Below, one piece after another: positions 1 through 8,596 of a DNA stretch of 64,000 bases. The notes under the pieces were generated by a model. The model was not told where the DNA came from. It made no database searches and was given only the letters and a program-made list of their open reading frames with translations. Made by a program: the position numbers and the translations under genes. Position 1 is the stretch's first letter, and each line of letters begins with the position of its first letter. Source of the DNA: Streptomyces adelaidensis (lineage in GTDB: Bacteria; Actinomycetota; Actinomycetes; Streptomycetales; Streptomycetaceae); NCBI RefSeq assembly GCF_016598475.1, contig NZ_JAEMUX010000018.1:1-64000 (forward strand), written 5' to 3'.

Positions 1-1247
1 AACCCGTGCGGCAACCAGGGCGCCAACCCCGACGAATGGAACCCCAGGGACGCCTCCGCCACCGCCCCCGGCCGCAGCTCCCGCACCCGCCCGGACGCGG
101 CCAGCGACGTCAGGGTCGTCCCGCCGAGATAGGCCGCCCCCAACTCCCGTACGGAGAGGGAGAGCTCGGCGGGGTCGGCGGTCCGTTCGCAACTGGCTCC
201 CTCCGCGTCGCCGACGAGGCGCCAACGGCCCTCGTTCCAGGGGCAGAAGGAGTCCTCGACCTCGAACACCACATCCACGGGCGCCTGATAGGTTCGCGCC
301 CGCAGCGCCGCGCCGACGTCCACGAGCCGTACGTGCAGGTCCTCCTTCACCCGCGCCCCGCAACGGCGGAAGTCCGACACCAGGTGCAGTGACGGGTCGT
401 CCACCGGCAGCCGATGGGCGACGATCTTCGCGGTCAGGTCGATGCCGTAGAGGAACCGCCACAACGCGGCGTGCGCGGCCGGGTCCAGCGCCTCCAGCAC
501 ACTCACCATGACGACGCCCTCCGCCCCGGCCGGCCCCCAGTCGGACTTGACCCGGAACCGCACATACCCGACCACCTCGGAGCCGTCCCCCCGCCCGCCG
601 CCGCGTTCGGCCACCACGCACTGCAACGGCGAAGCCCCGTCCCGCAGCCGGTCCGTGTCGAGCAGCTCCACCCGCTCCCAGCCGGGCCGCCGGACCAGCA
701 TCCCCGGCCGCTCCGCCACCCGGCGCGCGTACACCGCCTCGCACACGTCGAGCACCTCGGCGGGGTCCGCGTACCGCAGACGTACGTCATCGGTGCCGGG
801 CGGCACGGACAGCCGCGCGCGAACGGTGTCGATCTCGACGCCGAGCCGGTACGAGGCGACGCCGTACCCGAACCGGCCGTAGATCACCGACTCGGACGCG
901 GTCAGTACGGCCAGCGACTGGCCCCAGGAGCGGATGTCGTCCAACTGCCGCCGCATCATGGACGTCAGGACGCCGCGACGCCGGTGCGTGGCCGCGACGC
1001 TCACCATCGTGACGCCCGCCGCCGGGACGACGGAGCCGCCCGGCACCGTGAGGCGGAAGTCGAACGCCCCGGCCGTACCCACACATTGGCCGTCGTCCCA
1101 GGCGCCGATGGAACGGTCGTACTCCGTGAGCGCCTGCCACACCTCGCGTTCCTCGGCCGCCTCGGGCGGCCCGCCGAAGGCGCGGACCAGGTTGTTGTAC
1201 CAGACGTTCCAGTCTTCCTTGCGCAGCGCCCGCAGCTCAGTCGTCAT
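1..1247 (-). CDS. Eis-family GNAT N-acetyltransferase, 3' end cut by the window edge
   Basis: GCN5-related acetyltransferase of the Eis (enhanced intracellular survival) type, expected to transfer acetyl from acetyl-CoA to amines. The frame is open from the ATG at 1247 to base 3, giving 415 codons. Residues 80-98 (MVSVAATHRRRGVLTSMM) form the acetyl-CoA-binding loop with the Q/R-x-x-G-x-G/A-like turn. GRFGYG at 124-129 holds a Tyr near the position Eis uses as general acid. A sterol-carrier-like C-terminal domain follows. The visible protein ends WLPHG and the two remaining bases start a TT codon, so the usual C-terminal Phe probably lies just outside and the gene is almost complete. There is no Shine-Dalgarno; a weak -10-like TAGGCA sits exactly six bases before the ATG, suggesting a leaderless mRNA. 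The substrate cannot be told from sequence. Confidence 0.85.
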   Translation of the reverse strand, partial: MTTELRALRKEDWNVWYNNLVRAFGGPPEAAEEREVWQALTEYDRSIGAWDDGQCVGTAGAFDFRLTVPGGSVVPAAGVTMVSVAATHRRRGVLTSMMRRQLDDIRSWGQSLAVLTASESVIYGRFGYGVASYRLGVEIDTVRARLSVPPGTDDVRLRYADPAEVLDVCEAVYARRVAERPGMLVRRPGWERVELLDTDRLRDGASPLQCVVAERGGGRGDGSEVVGYVRFRVKSDWGPAGAEGVVMVSVLEALDPAAHAALWRFLYGIDLTAKIVAHRLPVDDPSLHLVSDFRRCGARVKEDLHVRLVDVGAALRARTYQAPVDVVFEVEDSFCPWNEGRWRLVGDAEGASCERTADPAELSLSVRELGAAYLGGTTLTSLAASGRVRELRPGAVAEASLGFHSSGLAPWLPHG

Positions 1248-1472
1248 ACGCCATGCCTAGCAGGGCAATCCGGTACGAGCGAGTGAATTTCCCCCGCGCT
1301 CCGGAACGTGTCGTGGCATCCTTCACAGGTGCCGCACGGAGGGCGCACGGAGGCCGAAGGGCGCGTTCCGGTGTGAGATCTGTGTGAGATTCGTCGTGAA
1401 CCGGCCCTCGGAAGGGGGACAAGTAGGACCTCCTGTGCACAGGGGCTGGTCCGATGGATAAGGTCCCGAACA

Positions 1473-2645
1473 ATGGCAGCAGGACGAGAGCGGCGCGCGG
1501 CGGCCGATACGCTCACGGCCCGGATGAAGAAGCTGGTTCACCGGGCCCGCACCGGCCTGCGCAAATCCGCCGTCGACTACTTCCGCGGGGACGGTTCCGA
1601 CTGGATCGCCCTGGCCGCTCTGCTGCTGACGATCCCGGTGATCACCTGCCTCACGATGATCGACGAGGTGTGGTTCTCACCCGCCGTCCTCGTCCTCCCC
1701 ATCGTCGCGGGCGGCCTGCTGCTGCGCCCCGCCAGCCTCCTCGGCCTGTACGCGGCCGCCGCGACCGCACTGATCGTGGAGTCCGTGCGGCTCGGCCCCT
1801 ACACCGAGGGCCCCGCCCGGGTCACGCCGGGCATAGTGCTGGTGGTCGCCGCCTGCGGCTTCTTCGGCCTCCTCATCGCCCAGTTCCGCAGCCGCGTCGG
1901 CGTCCCCTGGCGGCGCGGCGGCACCATGCTCTTCGACCTGCGCGAACGCATCCGTGTCCAGAGCAAGCTGCCGCAGCTCCCGGCGGGCTGGCACCGTGAG
2001 ATGGCGCTGCGGCCCGCGGGCGGCCAGTCGTTCTCCGGTGACTTCGTCGTCGCCGCCCGAACGAACGGCGGCCGCACCATGGAGGTCGTCCTCACCGACG
2101 TCTCCGGCAAGGGCATGGACGCGGGCTCCCGCGCCCTGCTCCTCTCCGGCGCCTTCGGCGGCCTCCTGGGATCGCTCCCACCGCACGCGTTCCTCCCGGC
2201 GGCCAACGGCTATCTCCTCCGCCAGGACTGGGACGAGGGCTTCGCGACCTCCATCCACCTCGTCCTCGACCTCGACTCCGGCGACTACGAGCTCTTCTCC
2301 GCGGGGCACCCCCCGGGCCTCCAGCTCTGCGCCGGCACCGGCCGCTGGGAGGAGAAGGCCGCCGAGGGCCCCCTCCTGGGCGTCTACGACGGTGCCCAGT
2401 TCGACCCGGTCAAGGGCTCGCTCCGCCCCGGCGACGTGCTGATGCTCTTCACCGACGGCCTCGTCGAGACCTCCGAACGCGACATCGTCGAGGGCATCGA
2501 CCGCCTCACCGGCGAAGCCGACCGCTACGTAGCCGGCGGCTTCCACGGCGCCGCCTGGCACCTCATCGAAGCCGTGGCCAAGGACGTCAACGACGACCGC
2601 GCACTACTGCTGATCAGCCGAGAGGGCTTCACGACCACCAGGTAG
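1473..2645 (+). CDS. Membrane-anchored PP2C/SpoIIE-type serine phosphatase
   Basis: 390-residue serine/threonine phosphatase of the RsbU/SpoIIE class. Residues 44-138 hold about four hydrophobic helices that anchor it in the membrane. The catalytic domain (about 165-385) carries the metal-binding signatures SGDF (188-191) and TDVSGKGMDAG (208-218), then SAGHPPG, and FTDGLVE near the end. Members usually dephosphorylate anti-sigma-factor antagonists, and Streptomyces has many with different sensor modules. This one has only a membrane segment and no GAF or PAS domain. The start at 1473 gives a basic cytoplasmic head; an internal ATG at 1524 is a possible alternative. It is divergent from the acetyltransferase, and no anti-sigma or antagonist gene lies nearby, so its partner is unknown. 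Confidence 0.85.
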   Translation: MAAGRERRAAADTLTARMKKLVHRARTGLRKSAVDYFRGDGSDWIALAALLLTIPVITCLTMIDEVWFSPAVLVLPIVAGGLLLRPASLLGLYAAAATALIVESVRLGPYTEGPARVTPGIVLVVAACGFFGLLIAQFRSRVGVPWRRGGTMLFDLRERIRVQSKLPQLPAGWHREMALRPAGGQSFSGDFVVAARTNGGRTMEVVLTDVSGKGMDAGSRALLLSGAFGGLLGSLPPHAFLPAANGYLLRQDWDEGFATSIHLVLDLDSGDYELFSAGHPPGLQLCAGTGRWEEKAAEGPLLGVYDGAQFDPVKGSLRPGDVLMLFTDGLVETSERDIVEGIDRLTGEADRYVAGGFHGAAWHLIEAVAKDVNDDRALLLISREGFTTTR

Positions 2646-2668
2646 CGAAGTCTGAGGGGGCCCCGCAA

Positions 2669-2697
2669 GGGGCGCGAGGAACTGCGCGAGCAACCAC
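2669..2697 (+). repeat. Dispersed intergenic repeat, copy 1
   Basis: Copy of a short GC-rich element with core GGGGCGCGRGGAACTGCGCG followed by an AGCCAC-like end. Related copies lie at 7542-7570, 7627-7655 (inverted), 14769-14797 and 14915-14943. All are between genes. It is followed by a small GGGGC/GCCCC hairpin. Function unknown. Confidence 0.6.
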
Positions 2698-2836
2698 ACA
2701 AGACCCGCACCCGCCAGAATCCCCACCCCTCCCGAGCTCTGAGGCGGGTCCAGGGGCGCAGCCCCTGAGGACGGGACGGGTAGGGGCGGCGGGGGCGACC
2801 ATCCGATCCCGTGCCCCCCACGACAGGAGCTCCCGA

Positions 2837-3331
2837 ATGCCCCCAATGCCCCCAGCCCCCCTCCCCCTCCCCGAAGTAGAGGCCCTCGCAAGGGCCGCCC
2901 ACGCCGCCCAGACGGACAAGGCCGGCCGCCCCTACACCGAGCACCTCCAAGCGGTCGCCCACGGCGTAGCCACCCGCGGCGGAGACGAGGAGCAGATCGC
3001 GGCAGCCTGGCTGCACGACGCCGTCGAGGACGACGCCCTCACCGAGGAATGGCTGGCCGAGGCCCCCCTGACCACCCGCACGAAAGCCATCGTGCTGGCC
3101 CTCACCAAACGCCCCGGCGAGCCTCCGGAGGCATACGCCGCGCGCATCCTCGCCACCCCGGGCGCCCTCCTCGTCAAGCGCTCGGACCTCGCGCACAACG
3201 CGAACCCGGCCCGCCTGGCCGTCCTGGACACACCCACCCGCACCCGGCTGACCCACAAGTACGCCCACATGCGAAACCTCCTCGGCCTGCCGGACGAACC
3301 GGCGGCCGAGGAGGTGACGGACAACCACTGA
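2837..3331 (+). CDS. HD-domain phosphohydrolase-like protein (SpoT/RelA HD type)
   Basis: 164-residue protein with the HD-superfamily metal site: a His in YTEHLQAVAHGVA (35-45), the HD pair in AWLHDAVEDD (H60, D61) and the distal Asp in KRSDLAHN (D117). This arrangement matches the hydrolase half of RelA/SpoT and the stand-alone (p)ppGpp-hydrolase-like proteins, but there is no synthetase domain. Substrate is therefore unproven; (p)ppGpp or another nucleotide is a guess. Two ATGs (2837 and 2846) both suit the start. It sits alone between the phosphatase and a convergent acyltransferase. Confidence 0.75.
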   Translation: MPPMPPAPLPLPEVEALARAAHAAQTDKAGRPYTEHLQAVAHGVATRGGDEEQIAAAWLHDAVEDDALTEEWLAEAPLTTRTKAIVLALTKRPGEPPEAYAARILATPGALLVKRSDLAHNANPARLAVLDTPTRTRLTHKYAHMRNLLGLPDEPAAEEVTDNH

Positions 3332-3352
3332 GGAACGAGGGAACCCCGGGCC

Positions 3353-4555
3353 CTATGCCTTGGCCCCGGCCTTCCCGCGCTCCCGCGCCAGCTCCGTGGC
3401 GTCCCGCTTGAACGCCCACTCCATCTTCGGCTCCATGGCGAACCGGAACATCCGCTGCACCGGCGGGGTGCACAGCGCCGTGATGACGGCCGCCGCGAAG
3501 ACGGTGGCGAACAGCTCGCCGAGGGGCTGGTACACCCACGCGTTCGCGTCGTACCAGTCCCAGAAGCGCGAGCCCTTCGCGAGGAACCCGTGCAGCAGAT
3601 AGCCGTACAGCGTGCCCGCGCCCAGGACGGTGAACCACATCTTCCGCCGGGGCACCCAGGCGAAGAAGCACGTGGTGAGCACCATGGAGCAGCCGAAGAG
3701 CGCGAAGGTCATGACGACCCCGGCCCACCACGGCGCACCCAACTCCTGTGCGCTGTCACGGTGGTAGAACCAGGCGGAGTTCATGTCCGGCCCCAGCCAG
3801 TACGCCAGCGCCAGCGCGCCCGACATCACGGGCACGGACAGGACCCGCACCTCGCGGCGCCGCATGAACTGGAAGTGCGCGGGCTTCATGAAGAGCCCCA
3901 CGACGAAGAACGGCAGGAACTGCAGTACGCGTTGCAGGTCCAGGTCGTCACCGATGTCGGGCGAGACCGAGGCGAGCGCCGCGATGCCGAGCGCCAGCGG
4001 CACCGGCCAGCGCACCACCTTCCACAGCGGCGTCGTCAGCCGCCACACGAACAGCGCGATCAGGAACCAGGTGAGGTACCAGGGGTCGAGCAGGCTGATC
4101 GGGTGCGAGGGGTCGTTGTCGGCGTACCGCTTGAAGAGGGAGTACGCGACCTCGAAGAGGACGTACGGGACGGCTATGCCGGTGACCAGCCGCCTGAGCC
4201 GGTCGGGGCGCATGTCGAAACTGCGGGAGAAATAGCCGGAGATGATGATGAACGCCGGCATGTGGAAGGTGTAGACGACCATGTACAGCGCCTCGGCGGC
4301 GCGGCTGTGGTCGGTCAAGGGCTCCCACGCGTGACCCATCGCGACGAGCACGATGGCGAGGTACTTGGCGTTGTCGAAGAACGCGTCACGTTGTTTGGCG
4401 GGTCTGGCCTCCGGGGAGGCGCCGTTCGATGTCGCGTGGGGGGACGAGGACTTCAGCGAGCGCGGACTCGGCACTCCGTCGGCCGGCGACTGTGGTGACT
4501 GTGCCGGAGGGAGGGGCGCGCTGGGATGGCCGTGCGGTCGCAGCGAGTTCGTCAC
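3353..4555 (-). CDS. Integral membrane acyltransferase (acyltransferase-3 family)
   Basis: 400-residue membrane protein of the OafA/YrhL-like acyltransferase-3 family, which acylates sugars or lipids of the envelope. After a 55-residue Pro/Ser-rich cytoplasmic head, about ten hydrophobic helices begin at DNAKYLAIVLVAMGHAWEPL. Family features include the first-helix His (MGHAW) and the FHMPAFIIISGYFS segment in the second helix. The GTG at 4555 gives the longest frame, but the unstructured head means a shorter product is possible. The gene is convergent with the HD protein (22 bases between stops). The acceptor cannot be deduced. Confidence 0.8.
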   Translation of the reverse strand: MTNSLRPHGHPSAPLPPAQSPQSPADGVPSPRSLKSSSPHATSNGASPEARPAKQRDAFFDNAKYLAIVLVAMGHAWEPLTDHSRAAEALYMVVYTFHMPAFIIISGYFSRSFDMRPDRLRRLVTGIAVPYVLFEVAYSLFKRYADNDPSHPISLLDPWYLTWFLIALFVWRLTTPLWKVVRWPVPLALGIAALASVSPDIGDDLDLQRVLQFLPFFVVGLFMKPAHFQFMRRREVRVLSVPVMSGALALAYWLGPDMNSAWFYHRDSAQELGAPWWAGVVMTFALFGCSMVLTTCFFAWVPRRKMWFTVLGAGTLYGYLLHGFLAKGSRFWDWYDANAWVYQPLGELFATVFAAAVITALCTPPVQRMFRFAMEPKMEWAFKRDATELARERGKAGAKA

Positions 4556-5143
4556 AGACCCACCCGCCGGAAACTCGGCGGGGCGGTCCGAGCACTCGCT
4601 GCGCAGGTGGGGGACGAGGCAGCGGTGAACATCTGAGGCAGCCTAGCGTTGTCTGTGCGATTTCGTAAAACCATCGAGGTGAATCCTGTATTGAGGGGTA
4701 CGTGTCATCCTCGAGTACCCAGGATTCGGTGGGGTTTTCACCGGGCAGAGCATCACCGTGCGTACACCGCACCCCCTGACATGCGGCCCCTCCGCCACCC
4801 TTCTGTCCGCATTCATCCCGACTAAATGGTGCATAACATGCGTCGGCGACTCTGGTGAAATGTCCGGTTAATTAGCCGTCCTGACAACGCCTTTGATGTG
4901 TCTGTGGCAACAATTCGAATTATCTGCGGACGCGATGTGTGTGCACGGCAACGATCATCGTGAATTCACCCCCGGCGCCCTCCTGTTGGCCGGACGGGTG
5001 CGCACGGGCCGCACGACGGGGTGACCGACGTTGCCTCACCTGCCGCATACGAAGGCCTGGTTGGTGGCACGATGGTTCTGGCGGGGTGCGCGTGGGGTCG
5101 GCGCCCCGGGCCGGGTGCGGACCGACCGAGGGTGTGATCTGTT
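4556..5143. other. 588-bp gene-free region with AT-richer segment and tandem hairpins
   Basis: No convincing coding frame. Bases about 4640-4925 are clearly less GC-rich than the surroundings. They hold two adjoining stem-loops (4681-4727 and 4727-4743) and a perfect AATTCGAATT palindrome at 4912-4921. The region must supply promoters for the minus-strand acyltransferase and the plus-strand small membrane protein; a small RNA is possible. Confidence 0.5.
4681..4743. other. Tandem stem-loops (possible small RNA or cis element)
   Basis: Outer arms GAATCCT (4681-4687) and AGGATTC (4721-4727) pair around inner arms GGGTAC (4696-4701) and GTACCC (4715-4720), leaving an eight-base bulge on the 5' side. 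A second hairpin CGGTG/CACCG (4727-4731, 4739-4743) follows with a GGGTTTT loop. The structure lies 126 bases upstream of the acyltransferase start. Confidence 0.45.
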
Positions 5144-5338
5144 GTGGCCATTTCGCTGTCAGTGGTGCTTTTGCTGGGGATCATCCTGGTAGTGCTGATG
5201 CGAGGAGGGACGATCAAGGCCGGCCCGGCCGTGGTCGCCATACTCTTCGGCTTCTTTCTCGCCTCCACAGGCATGGCCGACGACATCCAGCGCTTCCTGA
5301 ACTCGATAGCGGACACCCTCAACTCGATCCAGTTCTGA
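5144..5338 (+). CDS. Small conserved-type membrane protein
   Basis: 64-residue protein with two hydrophobic segments: residues 3-18 (ISLSVVLLLGIILVVL) and 26-42 (AGPAVVAILFGFFLAST), followed by a short amphipathic tail MADDIQRFLNSIADTLNSIQF-like (residues 44-64). The GTG at 5144 is the natural start; a weak GAGGG ribosome site is about 11 bases upstream. The good codon pattern (nearly all third positions G/C) and the clean two-helix layout support a real gene. I do not recognise a functional family. Its neighbours are tRNA genes and trigger factor, which say nothing about its role. Confidence 0.7.
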   Translation: MAISLSVVLLLGIILVVLMRGGTIKAGPAVVAILFGFFLASTGMADDIQRFLNSIADTLNSIQF

Positions 5339-5478
5339 CGACGGATTTCGAGGAAACCGGGTGATCGCCGCCTTGGGCCGACCGGCTGACCAGTCTCGTC
5401 ACGCAGAGTCGCGAGTGCTGAGCGGAACGCGAGAACGGACCGGGCGGGAATGGGCATACAGGCGGGATCGGGCATACA

Positions 5479-5526
5479 AAAACCTCCGGCCCGGTCCGAG
5501 GAGTCCCTCGAAGCCGGGCCGGAGGC
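5479..5526 (-). terminator. Rho-independent terminator of tRNA-Gly
   Basis: Read on the minus strand, CCTCCGGCCCGG pairs with CCGGGCCGGAGG and is followed by TTTTTG. It begins four bases beyond the encoded CCA of the tRNA-Gly. Confidence 0.8.
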
Positions 5527-5529
5527 CGT

Positions 5530-5603
5530 TGGAGCGGGCGACGGGAATCGAACCCGCGTAGCTAGTTTGGAAGACTAGGGCTCTACCATTGAGCTACGCC
5601 CGC
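5530..5603 (-). tRNA. tRNA-Gly (anticodon TCC)
   Basis: Complete cloverleaf on the minus strand. Acceptor GCGGGCG pairs with CGCCCGC; D arm GCTC/GAGC; anticodon loop CTTCCAA gives TCC; T arm GCGGG-TTCGATT-CCCGT. Discriminator base is T and the CCA end is encoded. It reads GGA and GGG codons. A terminator follows directly. Confidence 0.97.
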
Positions 5604-5780
5604 ACAGCTCGCGCCGCAGGTCGGGCGACCGCGGCACAGAAGGCATCGTAGCGGCTCGGCCGCCCTCGCCGCACACCCGTTCCGGGCCGCGTCCGGCGCC
5701 CGCCGTCGCACGCGCCCGCGCACTCGGTAAATGCGGTAACCGCATGGCCTGCGGGCATGTACCCTTCGTGTCGCACCAGA

Positions 5781-5857
5781 CGGGGTGTGGCGCAGCTTGG
5801 TAGCGCGTCCGCTTTGGGAGCGGAAGGCCGTGGGTTCAAATCCCGCCACCCCGACCA
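5781..5857 (+). tRNA. tRNA-Pro (anticodon TGG)
   Basis: Cloverleaf with acceptor CGGGGTG/CACCCCG, D arm GCGC/GCGC, anticodon stem TCCGC/GCGGA, loop TTTGGGA giving anticodon TGG, T loop TTCAAAT and encoded CCA. It reads CCA and CCG codons. It is divergent from tRNA-Gly. Confidence 0.97.
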
Positions 5858-6056
5858 CCGTGCCGGACGGCGCGCCCGCCACCCGGCAAGATCACCTTTT
5901 GGGGCGTGTACCGCCTGCGGCTACTATGCAAACTGCGCGCCCGTGTGTCTGCACTCTTACGTCTCTCCAAGGGCCGCGAATCCGCTGAGGCTCTGCCCGT
6001 TTCGGCAGGTGGTCCAGTAGAACCCCCAAGAAGTCAGCCATCAAGGAGACCGAACC

Positions 6057-7475
6057 GTGAAGAGCGCCGTGGAGACCCTGAACCCGACTCGGGTTCGGCT
6101 CAGCATCGAGGTGCCCTTCGAGGAGCTCAAGGACAGCCTCGACGCGGCGTACAAGAAGATCAACCAGCAGGTCACGGTGAAGGGCTTCCGGAAGGGCAAG
6201 ATCCCGGCGCGCGTCATCGACCAGCGGTTCGGCCGCGGTGCGGTCCTGGAGGAGGCGGTCAACGACGCGCTTCCGAAGTTCTACACCGAGGCCGTGAACG
6301 AGGCCGAGCTCAACGTCCTGGGCCAGCCCGAGGTCGACATCACGGAGCTGAAGGACGGCGAAACGCTGAACTTCACCGCCGAGGTCGACGTCCGCCCGAC
6401 CATCGAGATCCCGGACTACTCCGGCATCGAGGTCGAGGTCGACGCCGTCGAGGTCACCGACGAGGACATCGACAAGGCGGTCGAGCAGCTCCGTGAGCGC
6501 TTCGCCTCGACCTCCCCGGTCGAGCGTGCCGCCGAGGAGGGCGACGTCGTCACCCTCGACCTGCAGGCCAAGGTCGACGGCGAGATCCTGGAGGACGGCG
6601 TCGCCGACGGCGTCTCCTACACCATCGGCTCCGGCGAGCTGCTGGAGGGCATCGACGACGCCGTGAAGGGCCTGGAGGCCGGGGCCGAGGCCACGTTCAC
6701 CTCCGAGCTCAAGGGCGGCTCGGCGGCCGGCAAGGAGGCCGAGGTCACCGTCAAGGTCACCCAGGTCGCCGCCCGCGAACTCCCGGCACTGGACGACGAG
6801 TTCGCCCAGCTCGCCTCCGAGTTCGACACCCTCGAGGAGCTGCGCGGCGACAGCCGCAAGCGCCTGGAGAACATGAAGCAGTACGACCAGGCCACGCAGG
6901 CCCAGGAGCGCGTGCTGGAGAAGCTCCTGGACATCGTCGAGGTGCCCGTCCCCGAAAAGCTGCTCGAGGACGAGATCAACACCCGCAAGCACAACCTGGA
7001 GCACCACCAGCTCGGCCAGATGGGTATCGACCTGGAGAAGTACCTGGAGATCCAGGGCAAGACGGCCGAGGAGTTCGAGGCCGAGACCCAGGAAGCGGCC
7101 GTCAAGGGCATCAAGACCCAGTTCGTCCTCGACGAGCTGGTCGCCAAGGAGAAGCTGAACGTCAACCAGGAGGAGCTCACCGAGCACCTCATGCGCCGCG
7201 CGGCCTCCTCCGGCATGTCCCCGGACCAGTTCGCCCAGGCCGTCGTCCAGAACAACCAGGTCCAGCTCCTGGTCGGCGAGGTCGCCCGCGGCAAGGCCCT
7301 CGCCCTCGTCGTCGAGTCCTCCACCGTCAAGGACACCAACGGCGAGCTCGTCGACCTGGACGACGAGGACGAGGACGAGACCACGGAGGCCTCCGCCGAG
7401 GAGACCACCGAGGCCGCGGAGAGCTCCGCCGAGGCTGAGACCGAGGCCGAGGCCGAGGAGAAGAACGAAGCCTGA
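6057..7475 (+). CDS. tig: Trigger factor (ribosome-bound chaperone/prolyl isomerase)
   Basis: 472-residue ATP-independent chaperone that meets nascent chains at the ribosome exit. The N-terminal domain carries the ribosome-docking signature GFRKGKIP (43-50). An FKBP-type peptidyl-prolyl isomerase domain spans roughly 155-245 ([16 protein letters not shown] to [13 protein letters not shown]), and a long helical C-terminal domain follows. The last 40 residues are a Glu/Asp/Ala-rich tail, as in other actinobacterial trigger factors. Start is GTG 6057, preceded by AAGGAG at about 6044. It is followed by a strong terminator and then clpP1-clpP2-clpX, the common bacterial tig-clpP-clpX order linking folding with proteolysis. 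Confidence 0.97.
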   Translation: MKSAVETLNPTRVRLSIEVPFEELKDSLDAAYKKINQQVTVKGFRKGKIPARVIDQRFGRGAVLEEAVNDALPKFYTEAVNEAELNVLGQPEVDITELKDGETLNFTAEVDVRPTIEIPDYSGIEVEVDAVEVTDEDIDKAVEQLRERFASTSPVERAAEEGDVVTLDLQAKVDGEILEDGVADGVSYTIGSGELLEGIDDAVKGLEAGAEATFTSELKGGSAAGKEAEVTVKVTQVAARELPALDDEFAQLASEFDTLEELRGDSRKRLENMKQYDQATQAQERVLEKLLDIVEVPVPEKLLEDEINTRKHNLEHHQLGQMGIDLEKYLEIQGKTAEEFEAETQEAAVKGIKTQFVLDELVAKEKLNVNQEELTEHLMRRAASSGMSPDQFAQAVVQNNQVQLLVGEVARGKALALVVESSTVKDTNGELVDLDDEDEDETTEASAEETTEAAESSAEAETEAEAEEKNEA

Positions 7476-7502
7476 TCGCTCCGCTCGAACATCTGACGGG
7501 CT

Positions 7503-7540
7503 CCTGGGTCACTTACGACCCAGGGGCCCGTCGGGCTTTT
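7503..7540 (+). terminator. Terminator after tig
   Basis: Hairpin CCTGGGTC (7503-7510)/GACCCAGG (7517-7524), then a second small GCCCGTCGGGC hairpin ending in TTTT at 7537-7540. Confidence 0.8.
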
Positions 7541-7541
7541 G

Positions 7542-7655
7542 GGGGCGCGGGAAACCGCGCGACCGGCCACGTACGAGCCGCAGACGCGTCTGCCACCCTC
7601 CGCGCATCGGCGAGTGCGGCTCGTGGTGGGCCGGTCGCGCAGTTCCCCACGCCCC
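7542..7655. repeat. Long inverted repeat built from two copies of the intergenic element
   Basis: Arm 7542-7582 is an imperfect reverse complement of 7615-7655 over about 40 bases; each arm contains one copy of the element seen at 2669 and near 14.8 kb. The 32-base centre is unrelated. Such a cruciform or long hairpin lies between the tig terminator and the clpP1 promoter. Nothing coding is seen in this 400-bp gap. Confidence 0.75.
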
Positions 7656-7710
7656 TCAGTGGGCCGGCGGCCACCCGGCACCCGCCCTACCAGCGGAGCG
7701 CACACGCATG

Positions 7711-7724
7711 CGCTGACAGCGAAC
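7711..7724 (+). promoter_or_regulatory. ClgR-like operator upstream of clpP1
   Basis: CGCTGACAGCGAAC matches the core of the actinobacterial ClgR consensus as I recall it (CGC-Y-N-A-N-R-GCG-W-W-S). ClgR is known to activate clpP1P2 in Streptomyces and corynebacteria. The outer W positions upstream of the core are not matched. Confidence 0.65.
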
Positions 7725-7875
7725 AGTTCCCTCTGCGGGATTCTCCGAAGGGGGCCGCGCGTTAGGGTCCATGAATACGAGGGCAGTGGTGTCGGCGTAA
7801 CGGCCGGACGCCCGAAGTCCTCCGCAGGGAAACGTGAGACGGCCCGGCGCCGTCGTAAGACGAGCAGGTGGATAC

Positions 7876-8496
7876 GTGACGAATCTGATGCCCTACGCCG
7901 CCGGCGAGCCCTCCATCGGTGGTGGCCTCGGTGACCAGGTGTACAACCGGCTGCTCGGCGAGCGGATCATCTTCCTCGGCCAGCCGGTCGACGACGACAT
8001 TGCCAACAAGATCACCGCACAGCTGCTGCTCCTTGCCGCGGACCCGGACAAGGACATTTACCTGTACATCAACAGCCCGGGCGGTTCGATCACGGCCGGT
8101 ATGGCGATCTACGACACCATGCAGTTCATCAAGAACGACGTGGTGACCATCGCCATGGGTCTCGCCGCTTCGATGGGCCAGTTCCTGCTCAGCGCGGGCA
8201 CCCCCGGCAAGCGCTTCGCGCTGCCGAACGCCGAGATCCTGATCCACCAGCCCTCCGCCGGCCTGGCCGGCTCGGCCTCCGACATCAAGATCCATGCCGA
8301 GCGGCTGCTGCACACCAAGAAGCGCATGGCCGAGCTCACGTCGCAGCACACGGGCCAGACGGTCGAGCAGGTCACCCGCGACTCGGACCGCGACCGCTGG
8401 TTCGACGCCTTCGAGGCCAAGGAGTACGGCCTCATCGACGACGTCATCCCCACGGCCGCCGGTATGCCGGGCGGCGGCGGTACCGGGGCGGCGTAA
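7876..8496 (+). CDS. clpP1: ATP-dependent Clp protease proteolytic subunit, first copy
   Basis: 206-residue serine peptidase subunit that forms the degradation chamber with ClpP2 and receives substrates from ClpX or ClpC. The nucleophile is Ser99 in GLAASMGQ, the base His124 in ILIHQPSAG, and the acidic residue lies in TRDSDRDRW (167-175). GTG 7876 was chosen because GGTGG sits six bases upstream and the translation [12 protein letters not shown] matches the usual propeptide start; the frame is open further upstream. A ClgR-like box lies 152 bases upstream. It is co-oriented with clpP2, separated by a hairpin. Confidence 0.95.
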   Translation: MTNLMPYAAGEPSIGGGLGDQVYNRLLGERIIFLGQPVDDDIANKITAQLLLLAADPDKDIYLYINSPGGSITAGMAIYDTMQFIKNDVVTIAMGLAASMGQFLLSAGTPGKRFALPNAEILIHQPSAGLAGSASDIKIHAERLLHTKKRMAELTSQHTGQTVEQVTRDSDRDRWFDAFEAKEYGLIDDVIPTAAGMPGGGGTGAA

Positions 8497-8503
8497 GGAC
8501 CTG

Positions 8504-8551
8504 TACGGGCCCCTGGCTCCCCCAGGGACCCAGCAGGGGCCGTACGAGCCT
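8504..8551 (+). terminator. Stem-loop between clpP1 and clpP2 (attenuator-like)
   Basis: TACGGGCCCCTG pairs with CAGGGGCCGTA across an inner CCCTGG/CCAGGG-type hairpin. There is no immediate T-run, so partial termination or mRNA processing is more likely than full termination. The CTTTTTTGGAG run at 8581 is the clpP2 ribosome-site region. Confidence 0.5.
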
Positions 8552-8596
8552 CCTCCCGCCCTCAGCCACCGCCTCAGCCCCTTTTTTGGAGACACC

